From the NCBI RefSeq assembly GCF_013822795.1, contig NZ_PNLB01000006.1, positions 1 through 64,000 on the forward strand: a DNA stretch of 64,000 nt. The letters are read 5' to 3'. A program made the position numbers and the translations under genes. Shown here piece by piece: positions 17,967 to 26,577 of this stretch; within the stretch, counting starts at the first letter, position 1, and each line of letters starts with the position of its first letter. Source of the DNA: Phenylobacterium sp. GTDB taxonomy: Bacteria > Pseudomonadota > Alphaproteobacteria > Caulobacterales > Caulobacteraceae. The notes under the pieces are model-generated. The model saw only the letters and a list, made by a program, of their open reading frames with translations, did not search any database and was not told where the DNA came from.

Positions 17967-18833
17967 ATGACGGCGACCTCGCCGACCGAACGCGTCGCGT
18001 CACGAAGGCCGCTGATCCGGCGGCGTTCAGCGATTCCCGGATTCTCGCTGACCATGGGGCTGACTCTCGCCCTGCTGTCGCTGATCGTGCTCATCCCGCT
18101 GTCGGCGGTGGGGCTGAAGGCGTCGGAGCAGTCGGCGTCGGAATTCCTGCATGCGGCGTTCAACGAACGGGCCCTGACCGCTTACCGGCTGTCGTTCGGC
18201 GCCGCATTGATCGCCGCCGCGATCAATGGCGTGTTCGGTCTGCTGACCGCCTGGGCGCTGGTCCGCTATCAGTTTCCCTTCAAGAGCCTGGTGAATGGGA
18301 TCATTGACCTGCCGTTCGCCCTGCCGACCGCGGTGGCCGGCATCGCGTTGGCCACGCTTTATGCGCCGAACGGCTGGATCGGGGCGCTGCTGGTTCCGGC
18401 CGGGATCAAGGTCGCCTACACCCCGCTTGGCGTCATCGTCGCCCTGACTTTCATCGGCCTGCCGTTCGTCGTGCGCACGCTGGAGCCGGTGATGCGCGAC
18501 CTCGCCTCGGACGTTGAGGAGGCCGCCGCCAGCCTAGGCGCCACCCGGTTCGACACCATCGCCCGGGTGATCCTGCCGGCGCTGGCGCCGGCCTGGCTGA
18601 CCGGGTTCGCCCTGGCGTTCGCGCGGGCGGTGGGGGAGTACGGCTCGGTGATCTTCATCGCCGGCAACATGCCCTACAAGTCCGAGATCGCGCCGCTGCT
18701 GATCATCATCGAGCTTGAGCAGTACGACTACGCCGGGGCGGCGACCATCGCGGTCGTGATGCTGTCGGTCTCGTTCCTCATGCTGTTCGTCATCAACGCC
18801 ATTCAGGCGTGGGCGCGGAGGTTGGCGGCATGA
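17967..18833 (+). CDS. cysT: Sulfate/thiosulfate ABC transporter permease CysT
   Basis: One of two membrane subunits of the sulfate importer. The 288-residue protein has about six membrane helices and the binding-protein-dependent transport signature with the EAA loop ([23 protein letters not shown]) that contacts the ATPase. CysT hallmarks are [19 protein letters not shown] and [16 protein letters not shown]. It opens a cysT-cysW-cysA operon; the stop codon overlaps the cysW ATG (ATGA). No periplasmic sulfate-binding gene is found up- or downstream in the window. Confidence 0.93.
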   Translation: MTATSPTERVASRRPLIRRRSAIPGFSLTMGLTLALLSLIVLIPLSAVGLKASEQSASEFLHAAFNERALTAYRLSFGAALIAAAINGVFGLLTAWALVRYQFPFKSLVNGIIDLPFALPTAVAGIALATLYAPNGWIGALLVPAGIKVAYTPLGVIVALTFIGLPFVVRTLEPVMRDLASDVEEAAASLGATRFDTIARVILPALAPAWLTGFALAFARAVGEYGSVIFIAGNMPYKSEIAPLLIIIELEQYDYAGAATIAVVMLSVSFLMLFVINAIQAWARRLAA

Positions 18834-19672
18834 ACCGGTTGCGTCACCCCACCGAGGATCCGCCGTGGGCGAAGGCGCTGATCCTTGTGATCGTCGGGGC
18901 GTTCCTGGCTTCGGTTCTCATCCTGCCGATGGTGTCGGTGTTCTTCGAGGCCTTGCGCAAAGGGTTGCCCGCTGCGCTGGAAGCGATTGGGACCGAAGAC
19001 GCCCGTGCGGCGATCAAGCTGACCCTGATTACGGCGGCGATCTCCGTGCCGTTCAACATCGTATTCGGGGTCTGCGCCTCCTGGGCGATCGCCAAGTTCG
19101 AGTTTCCCGGAAAGGCGTTCTTGATCACCCTGATCGACCTGCCGTTCTCGGTGTCGCCGGTGGTCGCGGGCCTGATCTATGTGCTCGTGTTCGGCGCTCA
19201 AGGATGGTTCGGACCCTGGCTGATCGATCACGATATCAAGATCATCTTCGCCGTGCCTGGCATCGTGCTGGCCACCATTTTCGTGACCTTCCCGTTCGTC
19301 GCCCGCGAACTGATCCCGCTGATGCAGGAGCAGGGCGTCGATGAAGAAGAGGCGGCGGTCTCGATGGGCGCCTCGGGGCTGCGCACGTTCTGGAGCGTGA
19401 CGGCGCCGAACATCCGGTGGGGACTGCTCTACGGGGTCTTGCTCTGCAACGCCCGCGCCATGGGCGAGTTCGGGGCGGTGTCGGTGGTCTCCGGGCATAT
19501 CCGCGGCTTGACCAACACCATGCCGCTGCACGTAGAGATCCTCTATAACGAGTACGATTTCGTCGGCGCGTTCGCCGTCGCGGCGTTGCTCTGCTTCCTG
19601 GCGGTCGTCACCTTGGTGCTGAAGACCGTGCTTGAAATCGCCCAGCCGCCGTCGCGGCCGGGCCGTCATTGA
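18830..19672 (+). CDS. cysW: Sulfate/thiosulfate ABC transporter permease CysW
   Basis: The second permease subunit, 280 residues, with about six membrane helices. Hallmarks are [20 protein letters not shown], the EAA loop ([23 protein letters not shown]) and [19 protein letters not shown], which distinguish CysW from CysT. The ATG at 18830 overlaps the cysT stop by four bases. It forms the channel with CysT, driven by CysA, for sulfate uptake feeding cysteine synthesis. Confidence 0.93.
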   Translation: MNRLRHPTEDPPWAKALILVIVGAFLASVLILPMVSVFFEALRKGLPAALEAIGTEDARAAIKLTLITAAISVPFNIVFGVCASWAIAKFEFPGKAFLITLIDLPFSVSPVVAGLIYVLVFGAQGWFGPWLIDHDIKIIFAVPGIVLATIFVTFPFVARELIPLMQEQGVDEEEAAVSMGASGLRTFWSVTAPNIRWGLLYGVLLCNARAMGEFGAVSVVSGHIRGLTNTMPLHVEILYNEYDFVGAFAVAALLCFLAVVTLVLKTVLEIAQPPSRPGRH

Positions 19673-19688
19673 TCGCGAGACGCTGCAG

Positions 19689-20726
19689 ATGACCATTTCC
19701 ATCCGTTCGGTGGAGAAGACCTTTGGGCGATATCCAGCGCTCAACAGCGTCAGCCTCGAGATCGCAGACGGCGAGCTGTTGGCGCTGCTTGGCCCGTCGG
19801 GCTCGGGCAAGACGACTCTGCTGCGCGTCATCGCCGGGCTTGAGTTCCCGGACAACGGCCAGGTGCTCTATGGCGATCAGGACATGACCTATGCCGGCGC
19901 GGCCGAGCGCCGGGTCGGATTCGTGTTTCAGCAGTATGCGCTCTTTCGGCACATGACCGTCGCCAAGAATGTCGCCTTCGGCCTGGACGTTCGCAAAGGC
20001 GCGGCCAAGCCGAGTAAGAGCGAGATCACCCAGCGGGTCGACGAACTGCTGCGACTGGTGGAGTTGGGCGAGCTGGGCAAGCGCTATCCGGCCCAGCTGT
20101 CTGGCGGGCAGCGTCAGCGCGTCGCCCTGGCGCGTGCGTTGGCTGTGAACCCCAGCGTGCTGCTGCTCGACGAACCGTTCGGGGCGCTCGACGCCACCGT
20201 GCGCAAGTCGCTGCGCAAGGAGCTGCGGCGCATCCACGACGCCACCGGCGTCACCACGATTTTCGTGACCCACGACCAGGAAGAAGCCCTGGAACTGGCC
20301 GACCGCGTCGCGATCCTGAATCAGGGGGTGATCGAACAGGTCGGGACCCCGCAGGAGATCCACGACAATCCCGTCGGGGCGTTCGTCGCCGGATTTGTCG
20401 GCGAATCCAACCGCCTGGAGGGCGAAGTGAAGGCCGGCCGATTCCGCATCGGCGACCTCCAGTTCGATGCGTCGGGTGCGGTGGACGGCCCGGCCGTGGC
20501 CTATGTGCGGCCGCATGAGCTCGTGCTGTCGCAGGGCGGCGGTGAGGGGACCTTCGGCCTCGTCGCCAACCATATCGCCCCACAGGGCGCAGTGGCTCGG
20601 ATCGACGGAACCACGGCTGGCGGTCTGCGGCTTGAGGCCGCGTTCGCCAGGCAGGCGGTGGCGGACCTGCGCCCAGGCGCGCGGCTCGATCTGTCGGTCG
20701 GCCGCGCCTACGTCTTCCCGGCCTAG
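19689..20726 (+). CDS. cysA: Sulfate/thiosulfate import ATPase CysA
   Basis: The ATP-hydrolysing subunit of the sulfate importer, 345 residues. Walker A is GPSGSGKTT (near residue 38), the signature [16 protein letters not shown] and Walker [12 protein letters not shown] follow, then the H-loop [13 protein letters not shown]-terminal TOBE-like regulatory domain spans about 235-345 ([10 protein letters not shown]). The ATG at 19689 matches the family N-terminus ([13 protein letters not shown]). It lies 16 bases after cysW and completes the operon. Confidence 0.93.
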   Translation: MTISIRSVEKTFGRYPALNSVSLEIADGELLALLGPSGSGKTTLLRVIAGLEFPDNGQVLYGDQDMTYAGAAERRVGFVFQQYALFRHMTVAKNVAFGLDVRKGAAKPSKSEITQRVDELLRLVELGELGKRYPAQLSGGQRQRVALARALAVNPSVLLLDEPFGALDATVRKSLRKELRRIHDATGVTTIFVTHDQEEALELADRVAILNQGVIEQVGTPQEIHDNPVGAFVAGFVGESNRLEGEVKAGRFRIGDLQFDASGAVDGPAVAYVRPHELVLSQGGGEGTFGLVANHIAPQGAVARIDGTTAGGLRLEAAFARQAVADLRPGARLDLSVGRAYVFPA

Positions 20727-20731
20727 AAGTG

Positions 20732-21160
20732 ATGGACCTGCCGGTCGTTCGCCTCTTGGGGGCAGCCGACCTGGCGGTGCTGGGCAACGTCGCCGCTGAG
20801 GTCTTCGACGAAGCGGTCGATCCTGCGTTCTGGTCGGAGTTCTTGGCCGATCAACGTCATCACCTGGTGGTGGCGATCGACGATGGCGTCGTGGTCGGGT
20901 TCGCCTCGGCTGTGCACTACGTCCACCCTGACAAGGCGCCTCAGCTTTGGATCAATGAGGTCGGCGTCGCGCCGAGTCACCAACGACGGGGTCTTGCCCG
21001 CCGGTTGCTGGATCGGCTGCTGGCGCTGGCTCGTGAGTTGGATTGTTCCGAGGCCTGGGTGCTGACTGACGAGGAGAACCTGGCGGCCCGCGCCGCCTAT
21101 CGTTCGGCCGGAGGCGAGGAGACCAGCGGCGTGGTGATGGTGACGTTCCCCCTGCGTTGA
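20732..21160 (+). CDS. GNAT acetyltransferase, AAC(3)-I-like
   Basis: A 142-residue GNAT protein. The acetyl-CoA binding motif A is visible as INEVGVAPSHQRRGLARRLL, and motif B as AWVLTDEENLAARAAYRSAGG. The HYVHPDKAPQLW segment resembles the family that includes aminoglycoside 3-N-acetyltransferases type I, but chromosomal members usually have unknown substrates and this does not show drug resistance. An in-frame GTG lies one codon upstream of the chosen ATG. It begins five bases after cysA, so it may ride on the sulfate operon, and it is convergent with the transglutaminase gene. Confidence 0.82.
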   Translation: MDLPVVRLLGAADLAVLGNVAAEVFDEAVDPAFWSEFLADQRHHLVVAIDDGVVVGFASAVHYVHPDKAPQLWINEVGVAPSHQRRGLARRLLDRLLALARELDCSEAWVLTDEENLAARAAYRSAGGEETSGVVMVTFPLR

Positions 21161-21166
21161 CGTCGG

Positions 21167-22144
21167 CTACTGCTGTTGCTGCTGCTGTTGCTGGTCATAG
21201 GCTGGCGTCCCGGCAGGCCGTCGACGGCCGCCGCGGGCGAACGACGGCTGAGCCATGCGGATGAATTCCGGTTCCGTGGGCGCGGTACGGGCGCGCCGCA
21301 CCGAGACCCCGACCACGAGCTGGCTTTCAGCGTCGCCCTTGTAGACCCCGCGTGAGGGCGGCACGTCGTTATAGTCGCGGCCGACGGCCGCTGCGACATG
21401 GCGCTCGCCGGCCAGCACGTTGTTGGTCGGGTCGAAACCGACCCAGCGCAGTGACGGCAGGAACACTTCGACCCAGGCGTGGGTGGCGTCGGGATCAGAG
21501 CGGTCGCCAGCCTGCCGATCCGTGAACAGATAACCTGAGACGTAGCGTGCCGGGAGGCCCCATCCTCGGCAGATGGCGATCATAATGTGGGCGAAGTCCT
21601 GGCAGACGCCGCGGCCGGCGCCGAGAGCCAGGTCGATGGGGCTGTCGGCGTGGGTGACGCCGGGCTCGTAGTCGAACGAGGTGTAGATGGTCTCTGACAA
21701 CGCCCGCACGGCGTTGAGCGGATCACGTCGGCGCAGCTCGTCCAGACCGTGCTCGGCGATGTAGGCGCGCAGGGCGTCGGTCTCGACGGCGAAGCCGCCA
21801 AAGGCCAGGAAGTCGAAGTTTTCGCCGCGGACGAAGTCGCTGCGCAGGCGATCCCACTCGCCGTGATCAAGGCCGTCGGGCAACGCGGGCGGCGCCTGGG
21901 TCTCCACAGCGGCGTTGACCATGATCCGCAGCCGGTCATGGGGCTGGGGGACATCGAAGTGGTAGACAGCGTTGCCGAACGGGTCGGCATAGGAGAACAG
22001 CTGCGCGGCCGGATCGACGTCGAGGTCGAACGACACGAGCCGCTGGCGAGCGGTCTTCTGCGGCTGCATCCAAACCTCCATGACGCTTTCGCGGACGGGT
22101 TCGGCGTAGTGGTATTGGGTGACGTGCCGGACTTCGAGAAGCAT
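21167..22144 (-). CDS. Transglutaminase-like cysteine peptidase with poly-Gln tail
   Basis: A 325-residue protein of the bacterial transglutaminase-like family (COG1305). It begins MLLEVRHVTQYHYAEPV with the N-terminal beta domain; the papain-like core has the Cys in GRGVCQDFAHIMIAICR, then DATHAWVEVFLP (His) and WVGFDPTNN (Asp). The C-terminus ends in eight consecutive glutamines. It is the last gene of an operon with alpha-E and ATP-grasp genes (14 bases after alpha-E). Such operons are proposed to make or process a peptide or peptide-like modification; substrate unknown. ATG at 22144 is the family start. Confidence 0.9.
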   Translation of the reverse strand: MLLEVRHVTQYHYAEPVRESVMEVWMQPQKTARQRLVSFDLDVDPAAQLFSYADPFGNAVYHFDVPQPHDRLRIMVNAAVETQAPPALPDGLDHGEWDRLRSDFVRGENFDFLAFGGFAVETDALRAYIAEHGLDELRRRDPLNAVRALSETIYTSFDYEPGVTHADSPIDLALGAGRGVCQDFAHIMIAICRGWGLPARYVSGYLFTDRQAGDRSDPDATHAWVEVFLPSLRWVGFDPTNNVLAGERHVAAAVGRDYNDVPPSRGVYKGDAESQLVVGVSVRRARTAPTEPEFIRMAQPSFARGGRRRPAGTPAYDQQQQQQQQ

Positions 22145-22158
22145 GGATGGGGCGGTCC

Positions 22159-23091
22159 CTAGGCCGGCAGCCGGGTTTCGAGGGAGTAGGCGACGAAGGT
22201 GTCGTAGATCGACTGATGGAGGGCGGCGCAGTCCTCCAGCACGCTGGAGATCAGGCCGCTGGCGCCGTCGTACTCGTCCATGTCGGCGTACTGGAGGCGT
22301 GCGCGCAGGCGTCCGGCCAGGCGCTCTGGCGGTGAGTGTCCCCCGGCATCGGCATGGCGCGCGGCCGAACTCAAATATTCTTCGATCCGGGCGGTGCAAA
22401 AGCGCATCGAGCGTGGGAACTCCTCGTCGAGCAGCAGGAATTCCAGGACCTTGCGCGGCTGCACATCGGCGGTGAACCGGCGCAGGTAAGGCTCCAGGGC
22501 ACAGCTCATCCGCAGCACCCCCATCAGGGCCATGTGGTCCTCCGGTGCGCGGCGCAGGCCAAAGCAGGCCTCAAGCAGCCGCCCGATGAGCTGGGCGCGT
22601 TCCAGGTGCACGCCCAGCAGTAGGAAGCGCCAGCCCTCGCCGTGGCTCATTGTTGCGTCGGCGGCGCCCTTGAACAGGTGCAGGTCGGCGATGATGTCGT
22701 GCAGAAACGCCGAAGGGCCGTCGCCAAAGGCGCGCGGCGCCTCGGCGGCCGTGACCCGCAGGTGGAGCATGTTGAGGCGCTCCCAGGTCTCCGTCGTGAT
22801 CTGGTCTCGAACCTGCCGTGCGTTCTCGCGGGCAAGCGCCAGCGAGGAGACGATCGAGCCGCCGTCGTGCCGGTCCAGCGCCAGCGCCAGGGCGAGCTGA
22901 TAGGGATCGTCGGCGCGGTGCAGTTCGGTGTCCCCGACCGCCGACAGCACGATGCGCGAGACCAGCCCGGCGGCTTCGTTGCGGTCCAGGGTGGCGTTGA
23001 GCATGACGTCGCTGAGGCGGCACAGATGTTCGGCCCGTTCGACGTAGCGACCGATCCAGTAGAGACTGTCGGCCACGCGGGCGAGCATCAT
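22159..23091 (-). CDS. Alpha-E domain protein
   Basis: A 310-residue, almost wholly helical protein of the alpha-E family (COG2307), recognised by MLARVADSLYWIGRYVERAEH at the N-terminus and a run of conserved helices through ARLQYADMDEYD near residue 270. It has no known enzymatic activity; it always accompanies circularly permuted ATP-grasp proteins and is thought to be their partner. The ATG overlaps the stop codon of the ATP-grasp gene (TGATG), giving tight coupling. Confidence 0.92.
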   Translation of the reverse strand: MMLARVADSLYWIGRYVERAEHLCRLSDVMLNATLDRNEAAGLVSRIVLSAVGDTELHRADDPYQLALALALDRHDGGSIVSSLALARENARQVRDQITTETWERLNMLHLRVTAAEAPRAFGDGPSAFLHDIIADLHLFKGAADATMSHGEGWRFLLLGVHLERAQLIGRLLEACFGLRRAPEDHMALMGVLRMSCALEPYLRRFTADVQPRKVLEFLLLDEEFPRSMRFCTARIEEYLSSAARHADAGGHSPPERLAGRLRARLQYADMDEYDGASGLISSVLEDCAALHQSIYDTFVAYSLETRLPA

Positions 23092-24584
23092 GGATGGGCT
23101 CCTGTCGGCGTGGATTCCAGTACCCAGGTGTCTTTGGAGCCGCCGCCCTGGCTCGAGTTGACGACCAGCGATCCCTTTTTCAGGGCCACGCGGGTGAGAG
23201 CGCCCGGCGTCACCACAATTTTCTCTCCCGAGAGGATGAAGGGGCGGAGGTCGACGTGGCGCGGCTCGATCTCGCCATCGATCAGGCAGGGCGCGGTCGA
23301 AAGCTGGATCGTCGGCTGGGCGATGTAGTTGGCAGGATCAGCGGCGATGGCCATGGCGAACGCCTCGCGCTCCTTGCGGCTTGCGTGCGGTCCGATCAGC
23401 ATGCCGTAGCCGCCTGAGGCGCCCACCGCCTTGACTACAAGCTTGTCGAGATTGGCCAGCACGTGCGCGAGCTGGGTCGGCTCGCGGCAGAGATAGGTCT
23501 CGATGTTCGGCAGGATGGCGTCTTCGCCGAGATAGTAGCGGATGATCGCCGGCACGTAGGCGTAGACGGCCTTGTCGTCGGCCACGCCGGTCCCGGGCGC
23601 GTTGCAGATCACCACGTTGCCGGCCCGATAGGCGTTGAACAGGCCGGCCGAGCCCAACGCGGAATCGCGTCGGAAGGTGAGGGGATCGATGAAGTCGTCG
23701 TCGACACGGCGATAGATCACGTCGATCCGCCGCAGACCGGTCGTGGTCCGCATGTAGACCATGTTGTCGTGCACGACGAGGTCTCGGCCCTCGACCAGCG
23801 GGCAGCCCATCAGCCGCGCGAGATAGGCGTGTTCGTAGTAGGCCGAGTTGTAGACCCCAGGCGTCAGCACCACGATTTGGGGGTTGGGCCGCCAATCGGC
23901 CGCCATGCTCTTCAGCGTGGTGAGCAGCAGGTCGGGATAGCGGTCGATGGCCCGCACGCCGGCCTCACGGAATGATCCAGGGAAGGTGCGACGCGAGGCC
24001 TCGCGGTTGGCCAGCATGTAGGAGACCCCGGAAGGGACCCGCAGATTGTCTTCGAGAACCGCGTAGGCGCCGTCCGGCTGGCGGATCAGGTCCGAACCGC
24101 AGACGTTGGCGTAGGCCTCGTGCGGGACGTAGAGATTCTGCATTTCGCGCCGGTAGGACGGTGCGCCCAGCACCAGTTCGCGGGGCACGACACCATCCAT
24201 CAGGATCTGCTGGGCGCCGTAGATGTCCGCGAGGAACATGTTGAGCGCGCGCAGGCGCTGGGTCAGCCCAGCCTCGATCCGTTGCCACTCGGCGGCAGGA
24301 ATGATCCGCGGCAAGAGGTCGGTGGGAATGATCCGCTCGGTGCTGCTTTCGCCGCCATAGACGGTGAAGGTGATGCCTTGCAGCAGGAAGTAGCGCTCCA
24401 GCGTTCGCTGGCGCTCGGCCATTTCGGCCGCGGACAGGGTCGCGATCCGCTGATGTAGGCCGGCATAATGATCGCGCACGCCGCCGACGCTGGTCAGCAT
24501 TTCGTCGTAGGGCGTCACCGGCGGCGGCACCGCCTGCGCGTCCGTGGTGCAATCAGGGTCCTGGGTCGCCACACCGTACTCCAC
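23088..24584 (-). CDS. Circularly permuted ATP-grasp protein (predicted peptide ligase)
   Basis: A 498-residue member of the circularly permuted ATP-grasp type-2 family (COG2308), predicted to form amide bonds using ATP. Motifs include TVYGGESSTERIIPTDLLPRI, ADIYGAQQIL, NLRVPSGVSYML, VKAVGASGGYGMLIGP (ATP phosphate loop) and HVDLRPFILSG. I chose GTG at 24584 because AGGAAAGG stands eight bases before it; the frame is open to 24884 but the extra 100 residues are Arg-rich and unlike the family. First gene of the operon with alpha-E and transglutaminase; divergent from tamA with a 214-base intergenic region. Confidence 0.9.
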   Translation of the reverse strand: MEYGVATQDPDCTTDAQAVPPPVTPYDEMLTSVGGVRDHYAGLHQRIATLSAAEMAERQRTLERYFLLQGITFTVYGGESSTERIIPTDLLPRIIPAAEWQRIEAGLTQRLRALNMFLADIYGAQQILMDGVVPRELVLGAPSYRREMQNLYVPHEAYANVCGSDLIRQPDGAYAVLEDNLRVPSGVSYMLANREASRRTFPGSFREAGVRAIDRYPDLLLTTLKSMAADWRPNPQIVVLTPGVYNSAYYEHAYLARLMGCPLVEGRDLVVHDNMVYMRTTTGLRRIDVIYRRVDDDFIDPLTFRRDSALGSAGLFNAYRAGNVVICNAPGTGVADDKAVYAYVPAIIRYYLGEDAILPNIETYLCREPTQLAHVLANLDKLVVKAVGASGGYGMLIGPHASRKEREAFAMAIAADPANYIAQPTIQLSTAPCLIDGEIEPRHVDLRPFILSGEKIVVTPGALTRVALKKGSLVVNSSQGGGSKDTWVLESTPTGAHP

Positions 24585-24798
24585 CCGCCAGCCCTTTCCT
24601 GCGGTTCGCTGGAAAAGCTTAGGAAAGCCGGGGGCGCTTGAGGCCGGAAATCCGACCCAGCCGACGCGCCCGGCGCAGACGCCTACGAAATGAGCAGGCA
24701 GGCGCCCGCGAGGGCGGCGCCTTCGTCGATCGCTGGTGGGTGACAGGCGAGCGCGACGCGGGCTACACCGTGAGCGGGGCGCTTGTGAAAGGATTGGC

Positions 24799-26577
24799 GT
24801 GGGACGATTGGTCGTCGCGGTCGCCGCCTCGGCGGCCATTTGTGCGTCTGGGACGGCCAGGGCGGAGTCCCCGCGCGCGACCATCGAAGGTCAGCTCGAC
24901 AGCGACCTGCGCGAGGCGATCGATCGCGCCGTCGGCGAAACCGACAAACCTGTCGCCAACCGCTTCGAGGCGCGACGCCGCGCAAACGACGCCGGGGAAG
25001 ACGCCATCGCGGTGCTGCGCTCGGAAGGTTACTACGCTTACGAGGTGGATCCCGACGTCGGAGACGGCGACCCGCCCACCGCCATCATCCGTGTGACCCC
25101 AGGACCCCGCTTCACGCTCTCTGACCCGCAGATCGACTGGATCGCACCAGCCCCGATCGAGAGCGTCCAGCAGTCCGGCGAGGTGGTCATGGGCCTGGCG
25201 ACCGGCGCCCCGGGCCGGGCCGTGGACGTTATCAACGCCGAAGGCCGCATCGTCGCGGCCGTGCAGAAGCGGGGCTATGCCGACGCCGCCGCCCAGCCGC
25301 GCGAGGTCATCGTCGACCACGCCGACAAGACGGTCCGCCCGACCTACAAGATCGCGGCCGGCGAACTGGTGCATCTGGGCGGGCTGAAGATCGTCGGTGA
25401 GGCGGGACGCAGTCGCAGAGGCTGGCTGGAGAGCTTGGCGCCGTGGAAGGCTGGTGAGGTCTACGACCCCGAAGACGTCGGCGAGCTTGAGCGACGGCTG
25501 CTCGACACCGGGGTCTACGATTCCGTCACTGTGTCGCTGGCCCCGAAGGACCAAGCCGAGCCGGACGGCCGGCGCCCTATCCTGTTGAGCTTGTCCGACC
25601 GCAAGCCGCGGACCCTGGAGCTCGGGGCCAGCTATTCGACGACCGAGGGCTTCGGCGCCGACGCCCGATGGACCCGCTACAACGTACTCGGCCGGGCCGA
25701 TACGCTGGCGATGCTGGCGCGGGCCTCGAACATCGACAGCCGGTTGGACGCGGAGCTGACCTTGCCGCACTGGCGGCGGCCGCAGCAGTCGCTCAAGGCC
25801 GGCGGTGGAGCTTATTCGAACCGCACCGACGCTTATGACGAAACCGGCGTCGGCATTCGTGCGGACGTCACCCGACGCTTCAGGAAGACATCGTACCTCA
25901 CTTTGGGCGGGTCACTCGACTACGGCTCGGTCGAGGAGAAGCAGACAATCCAGGTTTCTTCGCTGGGAGACAGGCTTCTCACAGTGGCGGGACTGGCCGC
26001 CGGCGCCCTCGACCGCTCCGACGATCCGCTGGATCCCAAGCGGGGCTGGCGTCTCGATGTCCGCGCCGAGCCCACCTACCTGATCGGCGACGAGAGCATG
26101 GCGTATCTGAAAATTCAGAGCCAAGGCACCGTCTACGTCCCGCTGGACGAGAAGGCGCGCACAGTTCTGGCCGGTCGCCTCAAGGCGGGCGCGATGATCG
26201 GCGGGAGCATTCCCGAGGTGCCGGCGTCTCGCCGTTTCTACGCCGGCGGCGGCGGCTCGGTACGCGGCTACGCCTACCAGGCCATCGGGCCGCGCGATAT
26301 CGACAACACCCCCGAAGGCGGGATCTCGCTGTTGGAGACGTCGCTCGAGCTGCGACAGAAGATCGGCGAGCGCTGGGGCGTGGTGGCGTTCGTGGACGCC
26401 GGCGCCGTCGGCACCAACGAGTTCCCTACCGGCGACGACTTCAGCGTCGGGGTCGGGGTCGGCGTTCGTTACGACCTCGGCTTTGGCCCGATCCGCGCCG
26501 ACATCGCCGTACCGCTCGACAAGCGTGAAGGCGACCCGTCGTTCCAGATCTATCTCAGCATCGGGCAGAGCTTTTGA
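24799..26577 (+). CDS. tamA: Autotransporter assembly factor TamA (Omp85 family)
   Basis: TamA is the outer-membrane beta-barrel half of the translocation and assembly module. The 592-residue precursor has a signal peptide ending ASGTARA, POTRA-like repeats (about 40-260, including LVHLGGLKIVGEA), and an Omp85 barrel with the conserved FYAGGGGSVRGYAYQ (lid-lock loop 6) and C-terminal GPIRADIAVPL. GTG at 24799 has an AAAGGA ribosome site six bases upstream and directly starts the signal peptide. Its stop codon overlaps the TTG of tamB. The window also encodes an autotransporter. Confidence 0.93.
   Translation: MGRLVVAVAASAAICASGTARAESPRATIEGQLDSDLREAIDRAVGETDKPVANRFEARRRANDAGEDAIAVLRSEGYYAYEVDPDVGDGDPPTAIIRVTPGPRFTLSDPQIDWIAPAPIESVQQSGEVVMGLATGAPGRAVDVINAEGRIVAAVQKRGYADAAAQPREVIVDHADKTVRPTYKIAAGELVHLGGLKIVGEAGRSRRGWLESLAPWKAGEVYDPEDVGELERRLLDTGVYDSVTVSLAPKDQAEPDGRRPILLSLSDRKPRTLELGASYSTTEGFGADARWTRYNVLGRADTLAMLARASNIDSRLDAELTLPHWRRPQQSLKAGGGAYSNRTDAYDETGVGIRADVTRRFRKTSYLTLGGSLDYGSVEEKQTIQVSSLGDRLLTVAGLAAGALDRSDDPLDPKRGWRLDVRAEPTYLIGDESMAYLKIQSQGTVYVPLDEKARTVLAGRLKAGAMIGGSIPEVPASRRFYAGGGGSVRGYAYQAIGPRDIDNTPEGGISLLETSLELRQKIGERWGVVAFVDAGAVGTNEFPTGDDFSVGVGVGVRYDLGFGPIRADIAVPLDKREGDPSFQIYLSIGQSF

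Noticed and set aside
20732..21160. Aminoglycoside-resistance gene reading of the GNAT protein
   Set aside because: The resemblance to AAC(3)-I is at family level. Chromosomal context beside cysTWA and lack of mobile elements give no support for a resistance role.
24690..24743. 17-codon ORF in the region between the ATP-grasp gene and tamA
   Set aside because: No ribosome site and no sign of coding; likely part of the divergent promoter region.
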